Positions 1-5,834 of a stretch of 8,230 bases of DNA are shown here, in pieces; the first letter of the stretch is position 1; each line of letters begins with the position of its first letter. A program made the translations under genes and the position numbers. A model generated the notes under the pieces. It was not told the origin of the DNA and ran no database searches. It was given only the letters and a program-made list of their open reading frames with translations. The stretch is from CAZVUW01 sp964629825 (GTDB taxonomy: Bacteria; Actinomycetota; Nitriliruptoria; Euzebyales; Egibacteraceae), in contig CAZVUW010000120.1 in NCBI GenBank assembly GCA_964629825.1, positions 1 to 8,230 on the forward strand, read 5' to 3'.

Positions 1-29
1 GGGGGGAGCGTCGACTGCGGACGTGGGAG

Positions 30-425
30 GTGGACGCCCTGGACATGCCGGGTGAGGACCACGTCGCCGTGTACGACCTGTACCGGCAGGGCTGCCGGCG
101 CCTGGATGCGGGCAACCCGCGGGCCGCCGCTGAGGTGCTGGAGTTGGCCGTCGAGCACGCGCCGCAGAGCGCGCTGCTGCGCGAGACCCTCGCGCGCGCC
201 TACTTCGCCAGCGCCGCCGTCGGGAAGGCCCGCACGCAGTTCGAGCACGCCCTTGAGCTGGACCCCACCGACGCCTACGCCCACTTCGGCGTGGGCCGCT
301 GCCATGAGCGGGAGGGCTCGCTGGCCGCTGCGGCCAAGCACTACAAGCTGGCCTGTGCCCTGAACGGCCGCAGCGCGTACGCCTCGGCGCTTGAGCGTGT
401 GCGCCGCCGGATGGAGGCGAGCTAG
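30..425 (+). CDS. Small tetratricopeptide-repeat (TPR) protein
   Basis: A protein of about 131 residues made almost wholly of TPR helices. Helix pairs can be read at roughly residues 16-45, 48-79 and 82-113. They carry the alternating small/large pattern of TPRs, for example an LARAYF segment followed by an FEHALELDPTDAYAHFGVG segment. TPR domains are protein-protein adaptors, and no catalytic motif, signal peptide or membrane segment is visible, so a cytoplasmic scaffold role is inferred. The GTG at 30 is one possible start. An ATG at 45 lies 14 nt after a GGGAGG. The frame also stays open to the left window edge, so the gene could begin outside. A TPR gene sits at this place in the mycobacterial tlyA-nadK-recN neighbourhood (Rv1691), but that protein is longer as I recall. 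The partner is unknown. The stop overlaps the stop of the convergent rhomboid gene. Confidence 0.82.
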   Translation: MDALDMPGEDHVAVYDLYRQGCRRLDAGNPRAAAEVLELAVEHAPQSALLRETLARAYFASAAVGKARTQFEHALELDPTDAYAHFGVGRCHEREGSLAAAAKHYKLACALNGRSAYASALERVRRRMEAS

Positions 426-1204
426 TAGTACTCGGGCCACTCCGGCGGACGACGCCGGCGACGCGGTCGCGGCCGGTCCGGGCGCGGCTGCGGACGGCCG
501 CCGAGCATCAGGATCACGACCACGCCGAGCAGGAAGCCTGCGATGTGCGCCAGGTAGGCGACCCCCCCGCCGACGCCGGCGGTGCCGAAGTCCTGAAGCT
601 GGAACACGAACCACAGACCCAGGACGAGGACCGCGGGCAGGGGGACGGCCAGGAAGAACAGCGGCAGCAGCACCACCGTCACGCGGGCCGTCGGGTGGAG
701 GATCAGGTAGGCGCCAAGCACCGCGGCGATCGCTCCCGACGCTCCGACCATGGTCACGGGGCTGGCGGCGTTGAAGGCGGTGAAGATCGCCGTCGCCCCG
801 AGTCCGCAGCCCAGGTAGAAGAGCAGGAAGCGCAGGTGCCCGAGATGGTCCTCGATGTTGTTGCCGAAGATCCACAGGTACAGCATGTTGCCGCCGAGGT
901 GCAGCAGGTCGGCGTGGAAGAACAGGCTGGCAAGGGCGGCCAGGCGCACCGGCTTGGCGGGGTTGGGCACGAGCGGGCAGCCGCTCGGCAGCTGCGCCAG
1001 CTCGGCGGCGTCGAGCGGGACGCCGCGGACGATCTCGAGGGGGATGGCAGCCCAGTCCACGAAGAACTGAGCCTGGGCGCACACGCCCTCGGCGAACTCC
1101 AGCGGCTGGACCAGGAAGAACACGGCGACGTTGGACAGCAGCAGAAGCCGGGTGACCCACGGGGTCCGGCGGACCGGGTTGCGGTCGCCGATCGGGATCA
1201 GCAC
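422..1204 (-). CDS. Rhomboid-family intramembrane serine protease
   Basis: A polytopic membrane protein that should cleave transmembrane substrates within the bilayer. From a GTG at 1204 it has 260 residues. The catalytic dyad is visible: Ser156 in a GASGA motif and His220 in AHIAGFLLG. The family's HADLLHLGGNMLYLWIFGNN segment (about 97-116) supplies oxyanion-hole Asn106. About six hydrophobic helices are apparent, with a long loop (about 33-90) between the first and second, as in other actinobacterial rhomboids. The C-terminus is a cytosolic Arg/Pro-rich tail. I chose the GTG at 1204 because LIPIGDRNP follows it, matching the usual rhomboid N-terminus, and AGGG lies upstream. The longest frame starts at a GTG at 1297 without a visible Shine-Dalgarno and adds 31 unconserved-looking residues. 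The substrate cannot be told from the sequence. It converges on the TPR gene and diverges from the phasin gene. Confidence 0.94.
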   Translation of the reverse strand: MLIPIGDRNPVRRTPWVTRLLLLSNVAVFFLVQPLEFAEGVCAQAQFFVDWAAIPLEIVRGVPLDAAELAQLPSGCPLVPNPAKPVRLAALASLFFHADLLHLGGNMLYLWIFGNNIEDHLGHLRFLLFYLGCGLGATAIFTAFNAASPVTMVGASGAIAAVLGAYLILHPTARVTVVLLPLFFLAVPLPAVLVLGLWFVFQLQDFGTAGVGGGVAYLAHIAGFLLGVVVILMLGGRPQPRPDRPRPRRRRRPPEWPEYY

Positions 1205-1423
1205 GGCCTGGCCCTGCGTCGCACCGGACCACCCGGCGGGGAGGTGGGACGGCTCACCGGTGGCATGCGCGCAGTATGCCCGTCCGGACGTGCGCACACC
1301 GGCCGGAGCAGTGGCTCGGCGGCCGCGGCGGGGTATGGGTCTGATCGCGGGGGAAGGGCCATGTCCTATGCTCCACCCGCCGCACAGCTCCGGTGGACAC
1401 GGGCCTGACGACTAGGAGACATC
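1205..1423. promoter_or_regulatory. Divergent intergenic region between rhomboid and phasin operon
   Basis: This 219-bp spacer must hold the promoters of two diverging transcription units. On + the best -10 candidate is TATGCT at 1367-1372, about 50 nt before the phasin start, but no convincing -35 stands upstream. On - a weaker CATACT reads from 1278 to 1273. It lies in a small inverted repeat (GGCAT at 1262-1266, ATGCC at 1276-1280). No terminator or RNA gene is apparent. Confidence 0.4.
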
Positions 1424-1966
1424 GTGACCCCTTGGGAGAAGTACATCGAGACGGCGGCATCCGTGACGGAGGTCACGCGCAAGCGCGCGGAGGCCATCGT
1501 CAAGAACCTCGTGAAGCAGGGGGAGGTCGCCGCCGACCGAGCGGAGAAGACCGTCGACGAGCTGCTCAAGCGGGGCGAGACCAACCGCAAGGCCGTCGCC
1601 GCGATCGTCCGCTCCGAGATCGACAAGGCCGTTGCCAGGCTCGGCCTGGCGCGCAAGTCCGACCTCGACCGCCTGGAGCGCAAGCTGGAGCAGGTCGAGC
1701 GCAAGGCCACCGCCGCCAAGGCCACGGCGGCCAAGCGCACCGCGGCCAAGACCAGCGCCGCCAAGACGGCTGCTAAGAAGGCCAGCGCAACCAGAACCAG
1801 CGCCAGCAAGACCAGCGCCAAGAAGGCGTCGTCCAAGAAGACCGTCGCCAAGAAGGCCACCGCCAAGAAGTCGGCCGCCGCCCGTCGCGCAGCGACTGCG
1901 CCGGCCGCCCAAGGGACCGCCGCAGGCCGGGCGGCATCCGACCAGTCCAGCACGGAGCAGCCATGA
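1424..1966 (+). CDS. Phasin-like (PhaF/PhaI-type) protein with histone H1-like Lys/Ala tail
   Basis: This 180-residue protein has two parts. Residues 1-95 are helical and charged, ending in a coiled-coil-like LARKSDLDRLERKLEQVE. That resembles the end of the phasin domain, where members have a T/K-x-D/E-hh-x-RLE heptad run. Residues about 95-155 are a low-complexity tail of AAK, TAAK and SAKK units, followed by a short uncharged end. Such a tail is typical of PhaF-type proteins of polyhydroxyalkanoate-accumulating bacteria, which bind both PHA granules and DNA, and of histone H1-like bacterial proteins. Granule binding here is inferred; DNA binding by the cationic tail is likely. No PHA synthase is in the window, so a purely nucleoid-associated role is an alternative. 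The GTG start has a good Shine-Dalgarno (AGGAG at 1414-1418, spacing 5). The stop overlaps the next start as ATGA. Confidence 0.75.
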   Translation: MTPWEKYIETAASVTEVTRKRAEAIVKNLVKQGEVAADRAEKTVDELLKRGETNRKAVAAIVRSEIDKAVARLGLARKSDLDRLERKLEQVERKATAAKATAAKRTAAKTSAAKTAAKKASATRTSASKTSAKKASSKKTVAKKATAKKSAAARRAATAPAAQGTAAGRAASDQSSTEQP

Positions 1967-2157
1967 CCACTGACGTCTCCGGAGCGGCCGACCAGCCCGA
2001 TGCCGACGCTCGCCTGCGACGCCTCGAGGAGCGCCTCGGCGAGCTCGGGGAGCGGCCCGTCGCGGAACACGCCGACGTGCTCGATGAGGTGCACCGCGCG
2101 CTGGTCGCCGAGCTCGACCGCCTCGCCGGGGCCGGCAGCTCCCGCCCGCGGTCCTAG
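1963..2157 (+). CDS. Small helical acidic protein of the tlyA operon
   Basis: A 64-residue protein that I do not recognise by domain. It has a polar N-terminus, then two charged amphipathic stretches (about 16-31, RLRRLEERLGELGERP, and 39-56, VLDEVHRALVAELDRLAG) that look like a helical hairpin or short coiled coil. It has no signal, membrane segment or metal motif. The ATG overlaps the phasin stop (ATGA) and has GGAG at 1954-1957, so translational coupling is likely. M. tuberculosis also has a very small gene just before tlyA (Rv1693), so this may be its positional equivalent; sequence relatedness is untested. The ends of this gene and the beginning of tlyA are 28 nt apart. Confidence 0.68.
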   Translation: MTTDVSGAADQPDADARLRRLEERLGELGERPVAEHADVLDEVHRALVAELDRLAGAGSSRPRS

Positions 2158-2164
2158 GCGGCCC

Positions 2165-2188
2165 GGAGGTCCGAGGGGAATCGCCACG
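2165..2188 (+). promoter_or_regulatory. Ribosome binding site deciding the tlyA start
   Basis: GGAGG (2165-2169) and GAGGGG (2173-2178) stand directly before the point where TlyA homology begins. No ATG, GTG or TTG follows at a workable distance in the tlyA frame. GAGGGG is 7 nt before an in-frame ACG at 2186, and GGAGG is 10 nt before an in-frame ATC at 2180. Confidence 0.6.
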
Positions 2189-3001
2189 GCACGCCAGCGC
2201 AGGGCCCGGCTCGACGCCGAGCTGGTGCGGAGGGGGCATGCCGCCACCCGCTCCGAGGCCCAACGCCTCATCGCCGAGGGCCGGGTGACGGTCGACGGCG
2301 CCCCGGCGCTCAAGGCGGCGGCGCAGGTGGCGACCGGCTCCGCCGTCGTGGTGGCGGACGATCGGCCGCTGTGGGCCTCGCGCGGCGGCCACAAGCTCGA
2401 GGGGGCTCTGGACGACCTGCAGCTGTCGCCCGCCGGTCGCCACTGCCTCGACGCGGGTGCCTCAACCGGCGGTTTCACGGACGTGCTGCTGCAGCGCGGC
2501 GCCGCACGCGTCGTCGCCGTGGACGTCGGCTACGGCCAGCTGCTGTGGCGCCTGCGCAACGACCCGCGCGTCGTCGTGCTCGACCGAACCAACGTCCGCC
2601 ACCTCACGCCGGCGGATGTGCCCGCACCGCCTCCCGACCTGATCGTCGCCGATCTGTCGTTCATCTCGCTCCGTCTGGTGCTGCCCGCTCTGGCCGCCGT
2701 GGCCGCGCCCGAGGCGGATCTGCTGCTGCTCGTCAAGCCGCAGTTCGAGGTCGGGCCTGAGTCCATCGGCAAGGGCGGCGTGGTCCGTGATCCCGAGGCC
2801 TGGCGGCGTGCGCTCGAGGGCGTCCTCGACGCCGCCGCGGAGCAAGGCCTCCACGCCGCGGGTGGGACGGTCAGCAGGCTGCCCGGACCGGCCGGCAACA
2901 TCGAGTTCTTCCTGCACCTGCGCGCCGATGCGGACCCGGCCGGCCGCGGGGCTGCGGTCGCCTCGGCCCTGGCCGCGGCCGAGGAGGTGAGCCGTGGCTG
3001 A
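2186..3001 (+). CDS. tlyA: TlyA-type 16S/23S rRNA 2'-O-methyltransferase, probable ACG start
   Basis: TlyA uses SAM to methylate ribose 2'-OH groups of cytidines in 16S and/or 23S rRNA; in mycobacteria its loss gives capreomycin resistance. An S4 RNA-binding domain occupies about residues 8-60 (RLDAELVRRGHAATRSEAQR onward). An FtsJ/Rossmann methyltransferase domain follows, with SAM motif LDAGASTGGFTDVLL at 88-102. The K-D-K-E tetrad is recognisable as K70, D156 (VADLSFIS), K184 (VKPQFEVG) and E240 (GNIEFFLHLR). Read from the ACG at 2186, the protein has 271 residues, close to the 268 I recall for the M. tuberculosis protein. It begins MARQRRARLDAEL, against MARRARVDAEL in mycobacteria. Canonical alternatives are poor: ATGs at 2084 and 2000 overlap the upstream gene and lack a Shine-Dalgarno, and a GTG at 2225 would cut into the S4 domain. 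The end overlaps nadK by 8 nt. Confidence 0.95.
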   Translation, partial: TARQRRARLDAELVRRGHAATRSEAQRLIAEGRVTVDGAPALKAAAQVATGSAVVVADDRPLWASRGGHKLEGALDDLQLSPAGRHCLDAGASTGGFTDVLLQRGAARVVAVDVGYGQLLWRLRNDPRVVVLDRTNVRHLTPADVPAPPPDLIVADLSFISLRLVLPALAAVAAPEADLLLLVKPQFEVGPESIGKGGVVRDPEAWRRALEGVLDAAAEQGLHAAGGTVSRLPGPAGNIEFFLHLRADADPAGRGAAVASALAAAEEVSRG

Positions 3002-3872
3002 TCGCGCGCGACGGGTGGGGATCATCGTGCACGGCGGTCGACCCGAGGCCCTTGCGGCCGCGCACGACGCCACCGAGCACCTGCGAGCGGCCGGTCTGGA
3101 CGTCGTGGCCTGCCGGGGCGACGCCTGGGCCGACGCAGGGGTCGACGGGGTGGATCTGCGCTCCACCGAGGAGTTCGCGCGTGACCTCGACCTCGTGCTC
3201 GTCCTCGGGGGCGACGGCACCTTCCTGCGCGCCGCTCACCTGGTCCGCGACGAGAAGGTGCCGCTGCTCGGCGTCAACCTCGGCCGCCTCGGCTTTCTGG
3301 CGGACCTCGAGGAGACCGAGCTGATCGCGGCGATCCCCACCATCGCGGAGGGCCGCTGGGAGGTCGAGGAGCGGATGACCCTCAGCGTCGCCATCCTCGA
3401 TGCCGAGGGCAGCACCGTCGCGAGCGGGTGGGCCCTGAACGAGGCCTCCGTGGAGCGGATCGACACCCGCCGGCTGATCATCCTCGACGTGCACGTCGGC
3501 GCCACCCGCTTTGCGACCATCCCCGCCGACGCGCTGGTGCTGGCGACTCCGACCGGCTCGACCGCCTACGCCTTCAGCGCCGGCGGCCCGGTGCTGTCGC
3601 CGCTCGTCGACGCCATCGTGCTGACCCCGGTCGCTCCGCACTCGCTGTTCTCCCGCACCGTCGTCATCGACCCGGCCGAGGAGCTGTCGGTGCGCCCGCA
3701 GCCGGGAGGTAACGCCTGCGTCGTCGGGCTTGACGGCCGTGAGACGTTCAACGTCCCCGACGGGGGTGCGGTCCTCGTCTCCCGCGGCGAGATCCCTGTC
3801 CTGCTCGCCCACGTCGGCCCCGTCGACTTCTACGCCCGCGTGCGCGACAAGTTCAATCTCTATCCAGGGTGA
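2994..3872 (+). CDS. nadK: NAD kinase (ATP/polyphosphate-dependent)
   Basis: A 292-residue cytosolic enzyme that phosphorylates the 2'-OH of the adenosine ribose of NAD to make NADP. All family signatures are present: GGDGT at 72-76 (with catalytic Asp74), NLGRLGFL at 95-102, the NE pair Asn149-Glu150, and TPTGSTAYAFSAGGP at 185-199. The C-terminal beta domain continues through PHSLFSRTVVI. The GTG start overlaps the end of tlyA and follows a textbook Shine-Dalgarno (GAGGAGG at 2981-2987), so tlyA and nadK are surely co-translated. The same pairing is found across Actinobacteria (Rv1694-Rv1695 in M. tuberculosis). The stop codon TGA at 3870-3872 is the first part of the inverted repeat that follows. 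The last few codons lie within the 55-nt segment duplicated across the assembly gap, but the reading frame is complete. Confidence 0.98.
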   Translation: MADRARRVGIIVHGGRPEALAAAHDATEHLRAAGLDVVACRGDAWADAGVDGVDLRSTEEFARDLDLVLVLGGDGTFLRAAHLVRDEKVPLLGVNLGRLGFLADLEETELIAAIPTIAEGRWEVEERMTLSVAILDAEGSTVASGWALNEASVERIDTRRLIILDVHVGATRFATIPADALVLATPTGSTAYAFSAGGPVLSPLVDAIVLTPVAPHSLFSRTVVIDPAEELSVRPQPGGNACVVGLDGRETFNVPDGGAVLVSRGEIPVLLAHVGPVDFYARVRDKFNLYPG

Positions 3873-3914
3873 TCCCGAACCTGCGCTCGCTGCGCTCGCT
3901 GACCGGGATCAACG
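3860..3914. repeat. First copy of a 55-nt sequence flanking the N gap
   Basis: This stretch, from the last codons of nadK to the base before the Ns, is identical to 4015-4069. The repeat length of exactly 55 matches a common de Bruijn assembly k-mer size. An assembler overlap left unmerged during scaffolding is therefore the likely cause, rather than a biological duplication. Confidence 0.95.
3870..3911 (+). repeat. Inverted repeat with tandem 9-mer loop after nadK
   Basis: TGATCCCG (3870-3877) pairs perfectly with CGGGATCA (3904-3911) around a 26-nt loop. The loop holds two tandem copies of TGCGCTCGC (3882-3899) plus the start of a third. The left arm includes the nadK stop codon. There is no T-run, so it is not a classical intrinsic terminator. 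It could be a processing/stabilising hairpin, or a member of a dispersed palindromic repeat family, which would explain why the assembly broke here. The identical structure recurs at 4025-4066. Confidence 0.6.
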
Positions 3915-4014
3915 NNNNNNNNNNNNNNNNNNNNNNNNNNNNNNNNNNNNNNNNNNNNNNNNNNNNNNNNNNNNNNNNNNNNNNNNNNNNNNNNNNNNNN
4001 NNNNNNNNNNNNNN
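3915..4014. other. Assembly gap, 100 Ns
   Basis: Exactly 100 undetermined bases, a placeholder length commonly used in scaffolds when the gap size is unknown. Both sides end in the same 55-nt sequence. If the copies are one locus, nadK and recN are only about 66 bp apart. Confidence 0.97.
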
Positions 4015-4069
4015 CTATCCAGGGTGATCCCGAACCTGCGCTCGCTGCGCTCGCTGACCGGGATCAACG
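4015..4069. repeat. Second copy of the 55-nt gap-flanking sequence
   Basis: Base-for-base identical to 3860-3914, including a remnant of the nadK 3' end and its TGA at 4025-4027. The remnant has no upstream coding sequence, so a true duplication would have to be a small partial one. The copy includes the inverted repeat and lies directly upstream of the recN promoter. Confidence 0.95.
4030..4045 (+). promoter_or_regulatory. Weak LexA/SOS-box-like site upstream of recN
   Basis: CGAAC (4031-4035), four bases, then GCTCG (4040-4044) matches the actinobacterial/Gram-positive SOS box core CGAAC-N4-GTTCG at 9 of 10 positions. The outer T/A pair is missing. It lies 49-64 nt before the inferred recN transcription start. 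recN is SOS-controlled in several bacteria, but this site also lies inside the inverted repeat, so the match may be chance. Confidence 0.25.
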
Positions 4070-4081
4070 GGGGCGGCTGCC

Positions 4082-4094
4082 TACACTCGCGGCG
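4082..4094 (+). promoter_or_regulatory. recN promoter -10 element giving a leaderless mRNA
   Basis: TACACT at 4082-4087 fits the actinobacterial TAnnnT -10 element. It ends 6 nt before the GTG start of recN, so transcription should begin at or next to the first base of the start codon. No Shine-Dalgarno is present upstream of the GTG, which agrees with leaderless translation. The -35 is weak. Confidence 0.55.
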
Positions 4095-5815
4095 TGCGTC
4101 CCCGCCTTGAACAGCTGCGCATCCGTGACGTCGGAGTCATCGACGACGTCACGCTCGAGCTCGCCCCCGGGCTCAACGTCCTGACCGGCGAGACCGGAGC
4201 CGGCAAGACCATGGTGGTGTCGGCGCTCGAGCTGCTGCGAGGCGTTCGCGCCGACGCCGACCGCGTCCGAGCGGGCGCCGCCGGGGCGCTGGTGGAGGGG
4301 GTGATCTCGCCCGCCCCCGCGAGCGCGGCCGAGTGGCTGGACCGGGACGAGCAGGATCTGATGGTCGCACGCGAGGTCCTCGCGGAGCCCGGCGGGGCGC
4401 GCAGCCGCGCCCGGGTCGGCGGTCGGCTGGCGGCGGTGTCCGTGCTCGCCGAGGTCATGGACCCGCTGGTGGAGGTGCACGGCCAGTCCGACACCTACCG
4501 CCTCGCCACGCCGTCCGTGCAGCGCGACCTGCTCGACCGCTTCGGCGGACCTGCGGTTGCGGCGGCGCGAGCGCAATATGACGAGGTGTACGGCGAGTGG
4601 CGCGCGGCGCAGGACGAGCTGGCCGTGCTCGAGTCCGACGACCGCGAGCGCGCCCGCACCGCCGACCGGCTCCGCTTCGAGCTCGCTGAGATCGACTCGG
4701 TCGCCCCCGAGGAGGGCGAGGACGAGCGCATCGAGGCCGAGCTGGGGCGCCTGGAGCACGCCGAATCCCTGCTCGAGGCCGCGGCGGTCGCCGCAGCCGC
4801 GATCAATGACGACGGCGGCGCGCGGGACTCGCTGGGCAGCGCCGTGGCGGGGCTGCGCAGCGTCGCCGGGCACGACCCCAACCTGGCGGCGCTGCTCGAG
4901 CGGGCGGAGGGACTGGCCGCGGAGGTTCAGGACCTCGGCCTCGAGCTCGTCGACTACGCCGGAACGCTCGCGCTGGATCCAGCCCGCCTGGAGGAGCTGC
5001 GTCAGCGGCGGTCCGCACTGCTGGCGCTGCTGCGCAAGTACGGCCCCGATCTGCCGGCGGTCCTGGCCTACGCGGCGAAGGCCCGGGATGAGCTGGCAGC
5101 GCTCGAGGGCGGTCAGGAGCGCGCGGCTCTGCTGCGCGAACGCGTCAAGGAGCTCGACGGTCTGGTGGAGGAGGCCGGCCGTCGGCTGCGCGAGGAGCGC
5201 GCGGCGGCGGGCAGGCGGCTGGCGGCCGAGGTCGAGACCCACCTGGCCGAGCTCGCGATGGCGGAGGCCAGCATGGAGGTGGCGGTCGCGCCTGCGCCAC
5301 CGGGTCCGTTCGGGGCCGACAGCGTCGAGCTGCGCCTGGCCGCCAACCCCGGAGGGCCGGCGCTGCCGCTCGCGAAGGCAGCCAGCGGTGGTGAGCGCAG
5401 CCGCGTGGCCCTGGCGGTTCGGCTGGCGCTCGCCGGCGTTGACGCCACGCCGGTGATCGTCTTCGACGAGGTGGACGCCGGCATCGGGGGAGCGGTGGCG
5501 ACCGTCGTGGGCCGCAAGCTCGCCCGCCTCGCCCGCGGGCGCCAGGTGCTGTGCGTCACCCACCTGGCGCAGCTGGCCGCCTACGCCGACGCCCACTTCG
5601 CCGTCGCCAAGGACTCCGACACCGCCACAGGGAGAACCACGGCGACGGTCCGGCGGCTGGACGAGGACGACCGGATCGTCGAGCTCTCGCGCATGCTGTC
5701 GGGCAGCCCCGACAGCGCGCTGGCGGCCGGGCACGCCGGTGAGCTGCGGGCGGCGGCCCTGGCGGACCTGGCCGACATGGCGGCCGAAGACCGGCAGCCC
5801 CGACCGGCCGGCTAG
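4094..5815 (+). CDS. recN: DNA repair protein RecN (SMC-like ATPase)
   Basis: RecN is a cytosolic SMC-family ATPase that acts early in double-strand-break repair by holding or recruiting DNA ends. The 573-residue length is normal for the family. The N-terminal head contains the family opening (LRIRDVGVIDDVTLEL) and Walker A GETGAGKT at 32-39. A Glu/Arg/Leu/Ala-rich coiled-coil arm spans about 160-390. The C-terminal head has the ABC signature ASGGERSRVALAVRLAL from 430, Walker B VIVFDEVD at 454-461 and the H-loop THLAQLAAYAD with His490. The GTG at 4094 has no Shine-Dalgarno but follows a -10 box at leaderless distance. recN follows nadK as in mycobacteria. Its 3' end converges with the aminotransferase gene, 19 bp away. 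Confidence 0.98.
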   Translation: MRPRLEQLRIRDVGVIDDVTLELAPGLNVLTGETGAGKTMVVSALELLRGVRADADRVRAGAAGALVEGVISPAPASAAEWLDRDEQDLMVAREVLAEPGGARSRARVGGRLAAVSVLAEVMDPLVEVHGQSDTYRLATPSVQRDLLDRFGGPAVAAARAQYDEVYGEWRAAQDELAVLESDDRERARTADRLRFELAEIDSVAPEEGEDERIEAELGRLEHAESLLEAAAVAAAAINDDGGARDSLGSAVAGLRSVAGHDPNLAALLERAEGLAAEVQDLGLELVDYAGTLALDPARLEELRQRRSALLALLRKYGPDLPAVLAYAAKARDELAALEGGQERAALLRERVKELDGLVEEAGRRLREERAAAGRRLAAEVETHLAELAMAEASMEVAVAPAPPGPFGADSVELRLAANPGGPALPLAKAASGGERSRVALAVRLALAGVDATPVIVFDEVDAGIGGAVATVVGRKLARLARGRQVLCVTHLAQLAAYADAHFAVAKDSDTATGRTTATVRRLDEDDRIVELSRMLSGSPDSALAAGHAGELRAAALADLADMAAEDRQPRPAG

Positions 5816-5828
5816 CGCCGCCGCGGCG
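5816..5828. terminator. GC stem-loop between convergent recN and aminotransferase
   Basis: CGCCG (5816-5820) and CGGCG (5824-5828) can pair around a 3-nt loop, immediately after the recN stop and within the 19-bp convergent spacer. A structure here would be read on both strands. There is no T-run, and short GC palindromes are frequent at this base composition, so terminator function is only suggested by position. Confidence 0.22.
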
Positions 5829-5834
5829 AGGGTC

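Noticed and set aside
545..1408. Long + strand open frame opposite the rhomboid gene
   Set aside because: Its product is low-complexity Gln/Glu/Arg/Gly-rich with no domain, while the minus strand encodes a full rhomboid with catalytic Ser and His. Long antisense frames are common at this GC content.
1700..1890. Tandem repeat DNA in the phasin gene as a minisatellite
   Set aside because: The repetition follows from AAK-type codons with variable units and stays in frame; it is protein low complexity, not a precise DNA repeat.
1366..2478. Minus-strand open frames opposite the phasin gene, rich in LLALVLV-like repeats
   Set aside because: They are the reverse reading of the AAG/GCC codons of the Lys/Ala tail, which give artificial Leu/Ala/Val runs that only look like membrane segments.
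3860..4069. Flanking direct repeats as attachment sites or target duplications of a mobile element in the gap
   Set aside because: The copies are 55 bases and include coding sequence of nadK, with no integrase or transposase nearby; the k-mer-overlap explanation is simpler.
4064..5734. Large minus-strand frame opposite recN
   Set aside because: No recognisable domain; recN on + is complete with all ATPase motifs.
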